A stretch of 64,000 nt of DNA from Moellerella wisconsensis ATCC 35017 (GTDB taxonomy: Bacteria > Pseudomonadota > Gammaproteobacteria > Enterobacterales > Enterobacteriaceae): the NCBI RefSeq assembly GCF_001294465.1, contig NZ_LGAA01000010.1:62001-126000 (forward strand), given 5' to 3'. Both the position numbers and the translations under genes were made by a program. Shown here piece by piece: positions 50,850-62,243 of the stretch. Under the pieces are notes generated by a model. The model had not been told where the DNA came from. It saw only the letters and a program-made list of their open reading frames with translations, and did no database searches. Every line of letters starts with the position of its first letter. Within the stretch, counting starts at the first letter, position 1.

Positions 50850-52178
50850 ATGGCTCATCGTTTAACATCAAGAGATATTTTAGCCCTAGGGTTCATGACC
50901 TTTGCGCTGTTTGTCGGTGCAGGGAACATTATTTTTCCACCAATGGTTGGTTTGCAGGCAGGTGATCAAGTTTGGACTGCCGCAATTGGCTTTCTAATTA
51001 CCGGGGTTGGATTACCGGTATTAACAGTGGTGGCATTAGCTAAAGTCGGCGGTGGGGTTGAGGCCCTAAGTTCGCCGATTGGTAAAACTGCGGGCTTATT
51101 GCTGGCTGTTATTGCGTATTTATCTGTCGGCCCGCTGTTTGCTACCCCACGTACCGCAACGGTATCTTACAAAGTGGGTATTGCCCCTTTAGTTGGCGGT
51201 GAATCTGATATTTCTTTGCTGATTTATAGCGCAGTATATTTCGTTTTGGTCATTGGTATTTCGCTTTATCCTGGCCGTTTACTCGATAGCGTTGGGCACA
51301 TTTTAGCGCCAGTCAAAATGTTAGCTCTGGCTGTATTGGGGATTGCTGCGGTCATGTGGCCGGCAGGCGATCCGATGCCAGCCATGAATGGTTATCATGA
51401 TATGGCATTCTCAAATGGCTTTATTAATGGCTATTTGACCATGGATACTTTGGGCGCGATGGTGTTTGGTATCGTCATTGTGAATGCCGCTCGCTCGCGT
51501 GGGGTAGAGAATTCATCATTATTGACTCGTTATACCATGTGGGCTGGATTGATTGCTGGCGTTCTGTTAACACTCGTTTATTTATCACTGTTTAAACTGG
51601 GCGAAAATAGTGGCACGTTGATCCCTGAAGCGGCTGATGGCGCGGATATTTTACATGCCTACGTACAGTATACCTTTGGTAATTACGGCAGCTTTTTCCT
51701 TGCGGTACTGATTTTTGTTGCTTGTATGGTCACTGCAGTAGGCCTGACTTGTGCGTGTGCTGAGTTCTTTAGCCGTTATATTTCAATATCATATCGAAAA
51801 TTGGTATTAATTTTGGGGGTCTTCTCAATGTTAGTTTCCAATTTAGGGCTAAGCAAACTGATAGCTTTCTCTTTACCGGTGCTGGTGGCTATTTATCCTC
51901 CATGTATCGTATTGATTTTGCTTAGCTTCACATTGAAATGGTGGAAGAATGCGCCAGCGGTGGTTTCTCCAACCATGTTAGCCAGTGTAATTTTCGGCTT
52001 AATCGGTGCGGCAAAAGCGTCAGATCATTTAAAGGATTGGATCCCGCTGTGGATGACTAAAATGCCTTTATATGATCAGGATTTAGCGTGGCTATTGCCT
52101 ACTGCTATCGTTCTGGTGGCTGCAATTATTTATGATTTATTATTTGCTTCTGCAAATCATAAGCACAAACAAGCATAG
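50850..52178 (+). CDS. brnQ: Branched-chain amino acid:cation symporter BrnQ
   Basis: A sodium-coupled inner-membrane importer for leucine, isoleucine and valine. It has 442 residues (E. coli 439) with about twelve hydrophobic segments. Family motifs [31 protein letters not shown] and [19 protein letters not shown] are nearly identical to E. coli. The next block [31 protein letters not shown] is also conserved. There is no clear Shine-Dalgarno before the ATG at 50850; the 35 upstream bases are A/T/C-rich. It follows phoR as in E. coli, but proY and malZ, which come next there, are absent. Confidence 0.97.
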   Translation: MAHRLTSRDILALGFMTFALFVGAGNIIFPPMVGLQAGDQVWTAAIGFLITGVGLPVLTVVALAKVGGGVEALSSPIGKTAGLLLAVIAYLSVGPLFATPRTATVSYKVGIAPLVGGESDISLLIYSAVYFVLVIGISLYPGRLLDSVGHILAPVKMLALAVLGIAAVMWPAGDPMPAMNGYHDMAFSNGFINGYLTMDTLGAMVFGIVIVNAARSRGVENSSLLTRYTMWAGLIAGVLLTLVYLSLFKLGENSGTLIPEAADGADILHAYVQYTFGNYGSFFLAVLIFVACMVTAVGLTCACAEFFSRYISISYRKLVLILGVFSMLVSNLGLSKLIAFSLPVLVAIYPPCIVLILLSFTLKWWKNAPAVVSPTMLASVIFGLIGAAKASDHLKDWIPLWMTKMPLYDQDLAWLLPTAIVLVAAIIYDLLFASANHKHKQA

Positions 52179-52256
52179 TTAAATCAATCAAGCCGCTCAA
52201 TGTAGAGTAAACACTCAGGGTTTTTCGGCAAAAAGATGAGATTATCTATCAAATTT

Positions 52257-52290
52257 AAAACCTTAGCTCATTTGGGCTAAGGTTTTTTTT
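52257..52290 (+). terminator. Intrinsic terminator of brnQ
   Basis: An 11-bp stem (AAAACCTTAGC at 52257-52267, GCTAAGGTTTT at 52276-52286) with an 8-base loop, followed by TTTT. Confidence 0.9.
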
Positions 52291-52366
52291 ATGGCTTATA
52301 TTTACTGTTAATTTGATTAATCCTCAGTAACTGCATAGCTTGATTAATCAAGAGTGGAATGAAAAA

Positions 52367-52377
52367 GGGGGGGGGGG
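52367..52377 (+). repeat. Homopolymeric G tract (11 G)
   Basis: Eleven consecutive G after AAAAA, in the 295-base gap between brnQ and the peroxiredoxin gene. It is the only such tract seen in an otherwise AT-rich window. It is outside any supported gene. Confidence 0.95.
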
Positions 52378-52418
52378 AGAAATAAAGCATCAAACAGATA
52401 TATCGCCAAAAATAAGTA

Positions 52419-52446
52419 TAAAAAAGCCAGCAATTACGCTGGCTTA
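52419..52446 (-). terminator. Intrinsic terminator of the peroxiredoxin gene
   Basis: AAGCCAGC (52424-52431) and GCTGGCTT (52438-52445) form an 8-bp stem with a 6-base loop. On the minus strand it is followed by a T-run. It lies about 28 bases after the stop codon. Confidence 0.8.
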
Positions 52447-52473
52447 TGAGACAGTACTCGTTAATCTAGTCGA

Positions 52474-53076
52474 TTATAGTTTGCTTGAGTTCTGTTTCAG
52501 ATATTTTGCAACGCCATCTGGAGATGCATTCATGCCTTCTTGGCCTTTAGCCCACTGTGCAGGACACACTTCGCCGTGCTCTTCATGGAACTGCAGAGCA
52601 TCAACCATACGCAGCATTTCATCGATGTTACGGCCTAATGGGAGGTCGTTAACTACTTGGTGACGAACAACACCATTTTTGTCGATCAGGAATGAACCAC
52701 GCAGAGCAACACCTGCTTCTGGGTGTTCGATACCGTATGCTTTAATGATTTCGTGTTTAACATCAGCAACCATAGGATATTGAACTTCACCAATACCACC
52801 GTTGTCGATAGGGGTTTTACGCCATGCGTTATGTACGAACTCTGAGTCCATTGAAACACCGATAACTTCAAAGCCACGAGCTTGGAAATCTTTATAACGG
52901 TGATCAAAAGCGATCAGCTCTGAAGGACAAACAAAAGTGAAGTCCATTGGCCAGAAGAAAATAACTGCTGGGCGGCCGTTCAGGTGTGCTTTCAGGTTGA
53001 AATCATTGACGATTTCGCCATTGCCCATAACGGCAGCGGCGGTAAAATCAGGGGCTTGACGTGTTACCAGAACCAT
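52474..53076 (-). CDS. tsaA: Typical 2-Cys peroxiredoxin (AhpC/TSA family)
   Basis: A thiol peroxidase that reduces hydrogen peroxide and organic peroxides, cytosolic. It has 200 residues. The peroxidatic cysteine is C50 in FFWPMDFTFVCPSE and the resolving cysteine is C171 in HGEVCPAQW. The GVSMDSEFVHNAW and RGSFLIDKNGVV segments are typical of the family. It is distinct from E. coli AhpC and is the type called tsaA in several Enterobacterales, next to acpH. AGGAG precedes the ATG at 53076. An OxyR-like half-site lies about 100 bases upstream. Confidence 0.93.
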   Translation of the reverse strand: MVLVTRQAPDFTAAAVMGNGEIVNDFNLKAHLNGRPAVIFFWPMDFTFVCPSELIAFDHRYKDFQARGFEVIGVSMDSEFVHNAWRKTPIDNGGIGEVQYPMVADVKHEIIKAYGIEHPEAGVALRGSFLIDKNGVVRHQVVNDLPLGRNIDEMLRMVDALQFHEEHGEVCPAQWAKGQEGMNASPDGVAKYLKQNSSKL

Positions 53077-53173
53077 AATTTACTCCTGTGAGTGTGAATT
53101 AAAGTTTTTTTAATACTTAGGGATAATAAGGAATTTATTATCCAGATTAAAGGTCAAAATACCGATTAATAAG

Positions 53174-53188
53174 ATAGATTTTGTCTAT
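53174..53188. promoter_or_regulatory. OxyR-like half-site upstream of the peroxiredoxin gene
   Basis: ATAG-ATTTTGT-CTAT keeps both tetranucleotides and the 7-base spacing of an OxyR half-operator (ATAGnTnnnAnCTAT), with one spacer mismatch. The second half-site expected 7 bases away is not recognisable. Confidence 0.4.
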
Positions 53189-53265
53189 CAATGATTGGCG
53201 TTCTGACGTGTTACTCCAATAAGATAAGGTTATTTTGCTAAAGTTCAAGCAGTAAATTCTTATGT

Positions 53266-53868
53266 TTATGGTTTGATATGCTCAGAGATAAATTGTTTTT
53301 TTATCGCTTTTTGCATCATTTGTGGGTAAAACTGCCAAAAGATCTGCTCAAACTGTGCATATTCAGCGCTAAAATCATCATATGAACCGGCTAAATCGCT
53401 TAGTTTTGGGCGTCTACGTGCCATGCCTCTAAGGGATGCACCGATATATTCAGGCTCCGCATAGCGTATTAGCCAATTTTGTGGCCATAAATGTTCATTT
53501 AACGACTGAAATCTTTCTGGGGTAACAGATAATTGAGGTTCAATTTGCTGGCGTGCTTGACGTACAAACTCGGTCAATGGCAATTCGGGTTCGATCTTTG
53601 ACCAGTGTAATGACAAAAAGTGATCCCAGATTAAATCCAACGTAATCGGAGCAACTCGCCGATAGGCAGGACGAAAAAACCTTTTTGCTCCAACAACTAG
53701 CGGATGTTTATCCGTTTCAACATCGATTCTGCGATGCATACGGATCCCGCTCACGATGTCGGCGCTGAAAAGCTCCGTAGGATCGCCCCGGACAAAGTCA
53801 GCCATAATATTGCCTAATAGCGAGCTTTCGGCAAGGTGGGCGAGATGGAGATGCGCAAGAAAATTCAT
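53266..53868 (-). CDS. acpH: Acyl carrier protein phosphodiesterase
   Basis: Removes the 4'-phosphopantetheine group from acyl carrier protein. It has 200 residues (E. coli 193). The start MNFLAHLHLAHLAESSLLGNIMADFVRGDP and the HD-type segment GIRMHRRIDVETDKHP are conserved, as are VAPITLDLIWDHFLS and the C-terminal FWQFYPQMMQKA. It is divergent from queA, as in E. coli. The ribosome site is weak, but the start aligns exactly with homologues. Confidence 0.95.
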   Translation of the reverse strand: MNFLAHLHLAHLAESSLLGNIMADFVRGDPTELFSADIVSGIRMHRRIDVETDKHPLVVGAKRFFRPAYRRVAPITLDLIWDHFLSLHWSKIEPELPLTEFVRQARQQIEPQLSVTPERFQSLNEHLWPQNWLIRYAEPEYIGASLRGMARRRPKLSDLAGSYDDFSAEYAQFEQIFWQFYPQMMQKAIKKQFISEHIKP

Positions 53869-54127
53869 TGGCTTAGTATATACTGCTTATCACGTAAGTT
53901 ACAGTCAGTGATATTTAGTATCGTAATACATTGATCATTGTTTAGTTTATTCAAGCGCCAGCTATTTAATCGAAGATAGAGGCTTTTTTTCATCGACGAC
54001 TATCACTATTTTTGACTTATTTGTTCGATATTCAGCCTTTTTTATCCTAAAGCACGCTTATTTCTTGCGCCTTTTGTTGCTCAGCACTAGACTAGTACGC
54101 CTATTTTTTCAGAATGATGTCAATACA

Positions 54128-55213
54128 ATGCGTGTCTCAGATTTTACTTTTGAACTACCTGAAGGGCTGATTGCTCACTATCCACAATCCCAACGCAGTG
54201 CTTGTCGCTTGCTGAGCTTGGATGGCACCACAGGACAACTCACGCACGGTATTTTTACTGATGTTCTTGAGAAACTGGAACCTGGCGATCTCTTGGTATT
54301 CAATAACACTCGCGTTATTCCTGCACGGTTATTTGGCCGTAAGGCATCAGGCGGTAAAATTGAAGTACTGGTTGAACGTATGCTGGATGATAACCGTGTT
54401 CTGGCGCATGTCAGAGCATCGAAAGCACCAAAAGAAGGCGCTGAGCTGTTACTGGGTGACGATGAAAGCGTGAAAGCCACAATGCTGGCAAGGCATGGGG
54501 CATTGTTTGAGCTCCGCTTTGATGATAGCCGTGATATTTTGACTATCCTTAATCAGATCGGACATATGCCACTGCCGCCTTATATTGATCGCCCAGATGA
54601 AGAAGCGGATAAAGAGCTGTATCAAACCGTTTATAGCCAACGTCCTGGCGCAGTCGCTGCGCCAACAGCAGGGCTACATTTTGATGAACCCTTACTTGCA
54701 GCACTGCGAGAAAAAGGCATTGAAATGGCGTTTGTGACTCTACATGTTGGGGCGGGGACGTTTCAGCCTGTGCGAGTTGATACCATCGAAGACCACATTA
54801 TGCATTCTGAATATGCAGAGATCTCTCAGGATGTAGTGGATGCCGTGTTAGCGTGTAAAGCGCGAGGAAATCGCGTTGTTGCTGTAGGGACAACCTCGGT
54901 TCGATCGCTAGAAAGCGCGGCTCAGGCCAGTAAAGAACAGTTAATTGCGCCGTTTTTCGATGATACACAAATCTTTATATATCCAGGATATAACTATCAG
55001 GTCGTCGATGCATTAATTACTAATTTTCATCTACCTGAATCAACTTTGATTATGCTGGTTTCTGCTTTCGCAGGATATCAAAATACTATGCGGGCTTATC
55101 GCGAAGCGGTTGAACAACAATACCGTTTCTTTAGTTATGGCGATGCCATGTTTATTACGCGTAATTTACAAGCGCCAGCCGAACAGGTTGGGCAATTGGA
55201 CGTGAGCGAATAA
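54128..55213 (+). CDS. queA: S-adenosylmethionine:tRNA ribosyltransferase-isomerase
   Basis: Transfers and isomerises the ribosyl part of SAM to preQ1 in tRNA, forming epoxyqueuosine. It has 361 residues (E. coli 356). The start is ATG at 54128 ([19 protein letters not shown]), matching E. coli; an ATG 21 codons earlier adds non-conserved residues. Signature blocks: [56 protein letters not shown]-type [16 protein letters not shown], and [19 protein letters not shown]. tgt follows after a hairpin. Confidence 0.97.
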   Translation: MRVSDFTFELPEGLIAHYPQSQRSACRLLSLDGTTGQLTHGIFTDVLEKLEPGDLLVFNNTRVIPARLFGRKASGGKIEVLVERMLDDNRVLAHVRASKAPKEGAELLLGDDESVKATMLARHGALFELRFDDSRDILTILNQIGHMPLPPYIDRPDEEADKELYQTVYSQRPGAVAAPTAGLHFDEPLLAALREKGIEMAFVTLHVGAGTFQPVRVDTIEDHIMHSEYAEISQDVVDAVLACKARGNRVVAVGTTSVRSLESAAQASKEQLIAPFFDDTQIFIYPGYNYQVVDALITNFHLPESTLIMLVSAFAGYQNTMRAYREAVEQQYRFFSYGDAMFITRNLQAPAEQVGQLDVSE

Positions 55214-55239
55214 ACGGTCATGTATAACTAGCAAACTCT

Positions 55240-55275
55240 TATCAGCTTCTGCTTCGCAGGTGGCTGATATTTTTT
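55240..55275 (+). terminator. Hairpin with T-run between queA and tgt
   Basis: TATCAGC (55240-55246) pairs with GCTGATA (55263-55269), with an inner CTGC-TTC-GCAG hairpin, followed by TTTTTT. It precedes the tgt start by about 42 bases and may partially terminate queA transcripts. Confidence 0.65.
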
Positions 55276-55277
55276 AG

Positions 55278-56444
<1,167 letters not shown>

Positions 56445-56538
56445 ATTTGAGTGCCAATTTGTCTTAATCTGTGTAGCATATCGGGCTTGTTGGCACTTAG
56501 TGTTTTAAATTGCGTTCAATAACAATGAGGAAAGTTGA

Positions 56539-56871
56539 ATGAGTTTTTTTATTTCTGAAGCAGCGGCATCAGCTGGCGCGCCAGGTCAGGGTAGCCCTTA
56601 TTCTTTAGTTATCATGTTAGTTGTATTTGCATTGATCTTTTATTTTATGATCCTGCGTCCACAACAAAAACGTGCTAAAGACCATAAAAAATTGATGGAT
56701 TCTATTGCTAAAGGCGATGAAGTCCTGACAACTGGTGGTCTGATTGGTCGTGTAAGTAAAGTTTCTGATACCGGTTATGTGGTTATCGCGCTGAACGAAA
56801 CGACTGAAGTAACTATCAAACGTGATTTCGTTGCTGCTGTATTGCCTAAAGGCACAATGAAAGCTATTTAA
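56539..56871 (+). CDS. yajC: Sec translocon accessory subunit YajC
   Basis: A small inner-membrane protein associated with SecDF and the Sec translocon. It has 110 residues, as in E. coli. One membrane segment (YSLVIMLVVFALIFYFMILRPQQKRAKDHKK) is followed by a cytoplasmic domain with GDEVLTTGGLIGRVSKV. GAGGA precedes the ATG. secD follows after 28 bases, forming the yajC-secD-secF unit. Confidence 0.97.
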   Translation: MSFFISEAAASAGAPGQGSPYSLVIMLVVFALIFYFMILRPQQKRAKDHKKLMDSIAKGDEVLTTGGLIGRVSKVSDTGYVVIALNETTEVTIKRDFVAAVLPKGTMKAI

Positions 56872-56899
56872 TTTCTGATTTTCCCGAAGGGAACTAGCC

Positions 56900-58747
56900 G
56901 TGCTAAACCGTTATCCTTTGTGGAAGTATCTGATGCTGATCGCTGCGATCCTCATCGGTCTGCTATATGCACTTCCCAACCTGTATGGTGAGGATCCGGC
57001 TGTTCAGATCACTGGCGTGCGGGGAACCGCCGCCAATGAACAAACGCTGGTCCAAGTCCGTAAAATATTAGATAAAGAGAATATACAGAGCAAATCTATT
57101 GCTCTGGAGAATGGGGCTATTTTAGCGCGTTTTAATAACCCTGATATTCAATTGCATGCCCGTGAATCCTTAATGGAAGCACTGGGTGATCAATACGTTG
57201 TCGCATTAAACTTAGCGCCTGCAACCCCAAGTTGGTTAGAGACTTTAGGGGCCGAGCCGATGAAATTGGGGCTTGATCTGCGTGGTGGTGTCCACTTCCT
57301 GATGGAAGTTGATATGGATACTGCATTAAGTAAATTGCAGGAACAAAATATGGATGGCTTACGCAGTGACTTGCGTGATCAAGGTATTCCATATTCTTCT
57401 ATTCGTAAAATTAATGATTATGGCGTCGAAGTTCGATTCCGTAATACAGATGACCGCTCTAAAGCGGAGAGTTATCTGACCCGTCGCTATCCTGATTTAG
57501 TGCTCACTAATGGCAGTGGTAATACCATGACAGCCATTATGACTGATGAGCGCTTACGTGAAGCGCGTAATTATGCTGTTTCTCAGAATATCAATATCCT
57601 GCGTAACCGTGTAAACCAGTTAGGCGTTGCAGAACCATTAGTTCAACGTCAAGGTGCGGATCGCATCGTGGTTGAATTACCGGGGATTCAAGATACGGCA
57701 CGAGCAAAAGAAATTTTGGGCGCAACTGCAACTTTAGAGTTTCGTTTAGTTAACAGTGGCGTAGATAGTTCTGCGGCTGCATCTGGTCGTATTCCAGGTG
57801 ACTCTGAAGTGAAATATACCCGTGAAGATGAGCCTGTCGTGTTGTTTAAACGCGTTATCCTCACCGGCGACCATATTACTGATTCAACCTCAGAAAATGA
57901 CGAAATGGGCGCACCACAGGTCAGTATTGGCTTGGACAGCTCGGGCGGTACCATCATGTCTGATTTCACTCGTGATAATCAGGATAAATTGATGGCAGCG
58001 CTATTTGTCGAATATAAAGACAGCGGTAAAAAAGATGCAGCGGGTCGCTCGATTCTGGTTAAAGATGAGAAAGTGATCAACGTAGCTCGTATTTCTGCAC
58101 GCTTTGGGAGTAAATTCCGGATTACCGGTATTTCAAACCCAGCAGAAGCACGTCAATTATCTTTACTATTGCGTGCCGGGGCATTGATTGCACCTATCCA
58201 AATTGTTGAAGAACGGACGATTGGTCCGACACTGGGCTTACAGAATATTGAACAAGGTCTGAAAGCATGTCTGGCTGGTCTGATAGCATCGATTCTATTT
58301 ATGATGATTTACTATCGTAAATTTGGTCTGATTGCTAGTACAGCATTGCTTGCAAACTTAGTGATGATTGTCGGGATAATGTCTCTATTACCGGGGGCGA
58401 CACTCACCATGCCGGGTATTGCCGGGATCGTGCTGACACTGGCCGTTGCTGTTGATGCTAACGTACTGATAAATGAGCGTATCAAAGAAGAGTTGCGGAA
58501 TGGGCGATCTGTCCAGCAAGCAATTCATGAAGGGTATAAAGGCGCTTTCTCAAGTATTATCGATGCAAACTTAACTACCTTAATCACCGCAATTATTTTG
58601 TATGCTGTGGGGACTGGGTCGATTAAAGGCTTTGCGATTACGACAGCAATTGGTGTCGCCACCTCAATGTTTACTGCAATCATAGGAACACGCGCTATCG
58701 TGAACCTGCTGTATGGTGGTAAACGTATTAAGAAGCTGTCAATTTAA
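56900..58747 (+). CDS. secD: Protein translocase subunit SecD
   Basis: An RND-like membrane protein that uses the proton gradient to help release proteins on the periplasmic side. It has 615 residues, as in E. coli. The first membrane segment ([21 protein letters not shown]) is followed by a large periplasmic domain starting [16 protein letters not shown]. Five C-terminal membrane segments contain [21 protein letters not shown]. The start is GTG at 56900 with GAAGGGAA upstream. secF follows after 10 bases. Confidence 0.98.
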   Translation: MLNRYPLWKYLMLIAAILIGLLYALPNLYGEDPAVQITGVRGTAANEQTLVQVRKILDKENIQSKSIALENGAILARFNNPDIQLHARESLMEALGDQYVVALNLAPATPSWLETLGAEPMKLGLDLRGGVHFLMEVDMDTALSKLQEQNMDGLRSDLRDQGIPYSSIRKINDYGVEVRFRNTDDRSKAESYLTRRYPDLVLTNGSGNTMTAIMTDERLREARNYAVSQNINILRNRVNQLGVAEPLVQRQGADRIVVELPGIQDTARAKEILGATATLEFRLVNSGVDSSAAASGRIPGDSEVKYTREDEPVVLFKRVILTGDHITDSTSENDEMGAPQVSIGLDSSGGTIMSDFTRDNQDKLMAALFVEYKDSGKKDAAGRSILVKDEKVINVARISARFGSKFRITGISNPAEARQLSLLLRAGALIAPIQIVEERTIGPTLGLQNIEQGLKACLAGLIASILFMMIYYRKFGLIASTALLANLVMIVGIMSLLPGATLTMPGIAGIVLTLAVAVDANVLINERIKEELRNGRSVQQAIHEGYKGAFSSIIDANLTTLITAIILYAVGTGSIKGFAITTAIGVATSMFTAIIGTRAIVNLLYGGKRIKKLSI

Positions 58748-58757
58748 GGAGCACGTT

Positions 58758-59726
58758 GTGGCACAGGATTATACTGTTGAACAATTAAACCATGGCCGTA
58801 AAGTCTATGACTTTATGCGCTGGGACAACGTTGCCTTTACGATTTCTATCATATTGTTGATCGCTTCGATTGTGGTTATTGGGGTTAAAGGCTTTAACTG
58901 GGGATTAGATTTCACTGGCGGAACCGTCATTGAGATTAGCCTCAGCCAGCCAGCTGATTTGGATAAGATCCGCGATAGCTTATCTAATTCAGATCATCGA
59001 GATCCGCTTATCCAGAATTTCGGCAGTAGCCGTGACATCATGATCCGTTTACCGCCGATTGAAGGCGTTGCGGGTCAAGAAGTGGGTAAAGAGATTATTA
59101 CCATTATCAACAATAATGTGGATGATAAGGCGACAGTAAAACGCATCGAGTTTGTTGGGCCGAGTGTGGGTGCTGAATTGGCACAAACGGGGGCTTTAGC
59201 GCTTGTTGCGGCATTAATCTGTATTTTGATTTATGTCGGGTGTCGTTTTGAATGGCGTTTGGCTGCAGGTGCGGTTATAGCGCTTGCCCATGACGTGATA
59301 ATTACTTTAGGTATTTTATCACTATTCAAAATTGAAATTGATATGACTATTGTGGCGTCTTTGATGTCGGTTATCGGGTATTCACTGAATGACAGTATCG
59401 TGGTTTCTGACCGTATTCGTGAAAACTTCCGTAAAATCCGCCGCGGAACGCCTTATGAGATTATGAACGTCTCACTAACGCAAACATTAAGCCGTACGAT
59501 TATGACTTCAGCAACGACCTTATTGGTGGTTCTGATGCTGTACATCTTCGGTGGTGCGATGTTAGAAGGCTTCTCTTTAGTTATGTTGATTGGTGTGACC
59601 ATCGGGACTGTCTCCTCTATTTATGTGGCTTCTGCATTAGCACTGAAAATGGGCATGAAACGTGAACATCTGATCCAAACTAAAGTCGAAAAAGAAGGTG
59701 CAGATCAAGATTCCCTGTTACCTTAA
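58758..59726 (+). CDS. secF: Protein translocase subunit SecF
   Basis: Partner of SecD in the membrane. It has 322 residues (E. coli 323). The start is GTG at 58758 ([22 protein letters not shown]) with AAGGAG upstream; the longer frame starting inside secD is not supported. Motifs [17 protein letters not shown] and [26 protein letters not shown] are conserved. The C-terminus is [15 protein letters not shown] compound hairpin lies just after the stop. Confidence 0.98.
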   Translation: MAQDYTVEQLNHGRKVYDFMRWDNVAFTISIILLIASIVVIGVKGFNWGLDFTGGTVIEISLSQPADLDKIRDSLSNSDHRDPLIQNFGSSRDIMIRLPPIEGVAGQEVGKEIITIINNNVDDKATVKRIEFVGPSVGAELAQTGALALVAALICILIYVGCRFEWRLAAGAVIALAHDVIITLGILSLFKIEIDMTIVASLMSVIGYSLNDSIVVSDRIRENFRKIRRGTPYEIMNVSLTQTLSRTIMTSATTLLVVLMLYIFGGAMLEGFSLVMLIGVTIGTVSSIYVASALALKMGMKREHLIQTKVEKEGADQDSLLP

Positions 59727-59732
59727 TTTGCG

Positions 59733-59778
59733 CGTAGCTTCGCAAATATAGCTACATAAATGTAGCTGCGAAGTTACG
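59733..59778 (+). repeat. Two-part hairpin downstream of secF
   Basis: An outer 11-bp stem (59733-59743 with 59768-59778, one G-U pair) encloses an inner 7-bp stem AGCTACA-TAAA-TGTAGCT (59750-59767). There is no T-run on the plus strand. It is likely an mRNA 3'-end stabiliser or part of a termination region. Confidence 0.6.
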
Positions 59779-59932
59779 ATAAAAAATAAGATAACGACGG
59801 CAAAGGGTGAAAGTGATAATGACAGTGAAATATTTTTCAGACGCAATAATTAACAGAGTTATTTTATTGAGTTAGTTAAAAAACTCATCACTTTTCGCTA
59901 ATCTTGTGCTCTCCGGCTAATAGTCTGCCGAT

Positions 59933-59968
59933 AAAACACCCTGACAGTATTCACTGTCAGGGTGTTTT
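59933..59968 (+). terminator. Strong intrinsic terminator upstream of nrdR
   Basis: A perfect 16-bp stem (59933-59948 with 59953-59968, arm end CACCCTGACAGT), 4-base loop ATTC and a T-run. It ends just 52 bases before nrdR and about 200 bases after secF. The nrdR promoter is therefore short or overlaps it. Confidence 0.9.
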
Positions 59969-60020
59969 TCATGGCAGTCTGAGGTACACTATTCTCCCGT
60001 AATCTGAATCAGGAACTGCT

Positions 60021-60470
60021 ATGCATTGCCCATTTTGCGCTGCCGTAGATACCAAAGTGATCGACTCCCGCCTGGTTGCCGACGGATCTCAGGTTCGCAG
60101 GCGTCGACAATGCTTGGAATGCCACGAGCGTTTTACCACTTTTGAAGTCGCCGAACTTGTTATGCCTCGAGTGATTAAAAGTGACGATATTCGTGAGCCT
60201 TTTGACGAAGAAAAACTGCGTCGAGGTTTACTAAAAGCGCTAGAAAAACGTCCCGTAAGCTCTGATGATGTTGAAATGGCTATCAATGTGATTAAGTCGC
60301 AACTGCGAGCGACCGGTGAACGTGAAGTTGCCTCGAAAATGATCGGCAATTTGGTGATGGATGAACTGAAAAAGTTGGATAAAGTCGCCTATATCCGTTT
60401 TGCATCTGTTTATCGTAGTTTTGAAGATATTCGTGAGTTTGGCGAAGAGATTGCGCGGCTACAGGACTAA
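60021..60470 (+). CDS. nrdR: Transcriptional repressor NrdR
   Basis: A zinc-ribbon/ATP-cone repressor of ribonucleotide reductase genes. It has 149 residues, as in E. coli. The zinc ribbon cysteines are CPFC at the start and CLECHERF. The ATP-cone begins near residue 49 ([20 protein letters not shown]). AGGA precedes the ATG. ribD follows after 3 bases, so it is the first gene of the nrdR-ribD-ribE-nusB-thiL-pgpA string. Confidence 0.98.
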   Translation: MHCPFCAAVDTKVIDSRLVADGSQVRRRRQCLECHERFTTFEVAELVMPRVIKSDDIREPFDEEKLRRGLLKALEKRPVSSDDVEMAINVIKSQLRATGEREVASKMIGNLVMDELKKLDKVAYIRFASVYRSFEDIREFGEEIARLQD

Positions 60471-60473
60471 ATT

Positions 60474-61622
60474 ATGCAACAATCAACGCAAAAATCCATA
60501 CCGCAAACGCTGCAACAGCAAGATGCCCAATATATGGCACAAGCTATCGAGTTAGCTCAATTAGGCCGATTTACTACTTCTCCCAATCCCAATGTCGGCT
60601 GTGTTATTGTCCTTGATAATCAAGTCGTTGGTACAGGGTATCATCAAAAAGCAGGTGAGCCACACGCCGAGGTTCATGCCTTAAAAATGGCAGGTGAACG
60701 TGCTAAAGGTGCAACTGCTTACGTTACGTTAGAGCCTTGTAGCCACCATGGCCGTACACCGCCTTGTGCAGAAGCATTAATTAAAGCCGGTGTTAGCCGA
60801 GTCGTTGCGGCGATGCAAGATCCTAATCCGCAAGTGGCGGGACGGGGGTTATTTATGCTGCAACAGGCAGGTATTGAGGTTGAAAGTGGCGTATTGATGG
60901 CGGAAGCCGAAGCGATTAATCGGGGTTTCTTTAAGCGAATGCGTACAGCATTCCCATATATTCAATTAAAATTAGCCGCCTCATTAGACGGTAAAACTGC
61001 ATTGGCCTCCGGTGAAAGTAAATGGATAACTTCGCCAGCGGCGCGTCAAGATGTACAGAATTTCCGTGCTCAAGCTAGCGCTATTTTAACTACTAGTAGC
61101 ACTGTTTTAGCCGACGATCCTGCATTGACAGTACGTTGGGAACAGTTATCAACGGATATTCAAGCTATTTATCCGCAAGCGTCTGTACGTCAACCTACCC
61201 GAATTATTTTAGACCGTCATAATCGAGTGACTTCACAACATCAAGTGACTCAACTCGACGGAGCATGCTGGTTAGTGCGTCCTCAGCCACAGGCGACAGA
61301 ATTTGCTGGTGATGTAGAGCAACTGGCGATCCCTGAGCATGCAGAAGGCATCGACTTAGTCATTTTGATGATGCAGTTAGCTAAGCGCAATATCAATAGT
61401 ATCTGGGTTGAAAGTGGCCCCAAACTGGCGGGATCTTTACTTAAATTGGGCTTAGTCGATGAACTTATCCTGTATATTGCACCAAAACTTTTAGGCGATA
61501 CGGCCCGCGGGTTGATTAACTTACCCGAATTAGCTCATCTTAGTGATGCGCCAAAATTTGAATTTACCGAGGTCACTAAAGTCGGTGACGATGTGCGTTT
61601 ACGATTACGCCCACTTTGGTAA
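60474..61622 (+). CDS. ribD: Riboflavin biosynthesis deaminase/reductase
   Basis: A bifunctional enzyme carrying out the deaminase and reductase steps of riboflavin synthesis. It has 382 residues (E. coli 367; the extra residues are at the N-terminus, MQQSTQKSIPQTLQQQDAQ). The deaminase zinc site is HAEVHALKMAG with PCSHHGRTPPC. The reductase domain begins near residue 160 (YIQLKLAASLDGKTALASGESKWITS) and includes VESGPKLAGSLLKLGLVDEL. It is coupled to nrdR. Confidence 0.97.
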   Translation: MQQSTQKSIPQTLQQQDAQYMAQAIELAQLGRFTTSPNPNVGCVIVLDNQVVGTGYHQKAGEPHAEVHALKMAGERAKGATAYVTLEPCSHHGRTPPCAEALIKAGVSRVVAAMQDPNPQVAGRGLFMLQQAGIEVESGVLMAEAEAINRGFFKRMRTAFPYIQLKLAASLDGKTALASGESKWITSPAARQDVQNFRAQASAILTTSSTVLADDPALTVRWEQLSTDIQAIYPQASVRQPTRIILDRHNRVTSQHQVTQLDGACWLVRPQPQATEFAGDVEQLAIPEHAEGIDLVILMMQLAKRNINSIWVESGPKLAGSLLKLGLVDELILYIAPKLLGDTARGLINLPELAHLSDAPKFEFTEVTKVGDDVRLRLRPLW

Positions 61623-61697
61623 CTGGCGATAAATAGCACCAAATATAACTTTTTTGCCTCTTTGCTAAAATTGAAAGACGCAGTAAATGAAAGAATG

Positions 61698-61721
61698 TGA
61701 TAAAATCCGCGCCCCGCGGAT
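61698..61721 (+). promoter_or_regulatory. Extended -10 element and small GC hairpin before ribE
   Basis: TGATAAAAT (61698-61706) fits an extended -10 (TGN-TAAAAT). It overlaps the 7-bp stem ATCCGCG-CCC-CGCGGAT (61705-61721), 25 bases before ribE. No FMN riboswitch is visible. Confidence 0.4.
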
Positions 61722-61746
61722 CTAAATTGATATTTTAAGGAAGGCT

Positions 61747-62217
61747 ATGAACGTAATCAAAGGTGTTGTTGCTGCTCCTGAAGCTCGTATAGCAATTGTT
61801 ATCGCTCGTTTTAACAACTTCATTAATGACAGCCTGCTGGAAGGTGCTATTGATGCGTTAGATCGCATTGGCCAAGTTCCTTCAGACAATATCACTGTGG
61901 TTTGGGTACCCGGTGCCTATGAATTACCACTGGCAGTAAAAGTACTGGTAGAAACCAACAAATATGATGCAGTGGTTGCATTGGGTACAGTTATCCGTGG
62001 TGGCACAGCCCATTTCGAGTACGTTGCCGGTGAATGCAGTTCAGGTCTTTCTCATGTTGCATTGAATAGTAATATTCCGGTGACTTTCGGTGTTTTGACC
62101 ACTGAAAATATAGAACAGGCTATTGAACGAGCAGGAACAAAGGCAGGTAATAAAGGCGCCGAAGCTGCGCTGACTGCACTTGAAATGATTAATGTAATTA
62201 AAGCTTTAAAAAGCTGA
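61747..62217 (+). CDS. ribE: 6,7-dimethyl-8-ribityllumazine synthase
   Basis: Penultimate enzyme of riboflavin synthesis (also named ribH). It has 156 residues, the E. coli length. The motifs [34 protein letters not shown] and [19 protein letters not shown] define the family. The conserved active-site histidine is in GTAHFEY. AAGGAAGG precedes the ATG at 61747. nusB follows after 26 bases. Confidence 0.98.
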   Translation: MNVIKGVVAAPEARIAIVIARFNNFINDSLLEGAIDALDRIGQVPSDNITVVWVPGAYELPLAVKVLVETNKYDAVVALGTVIRGGTAHFEYVAGECSSGLSHVALNSNIPVTFGVLTTENIEQAIERAGTKAGNKGAEAALTALEMINVIKALKS

Positions 62218-62243
62218 TTTAGTTCTTATTTAAGGGGGATCTT

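Noticed and set aside
52339-52352. Palindrome CTTGATTAATCAAG as an FNR site
   Set aside because: The two TTGAT/ATCAA halves are separated by 2 bases, not the 4 required for FNR; it also lies downstream of brnQ.
54178-54480. Antisense frame inside queA, and the many similar frames within dnaK, ileS, carB, sbcC and others
   Set aside because: They lie wholly opposite or out of frame within strongly conserved genes and show no ribosome sites or family motifs.
61623-61746. FMN riboswitch before ribE
   Set aside because: None of the conserved FMN-element stretches are visible in the 124-base gap; in related bacteria that element precedes ribB.
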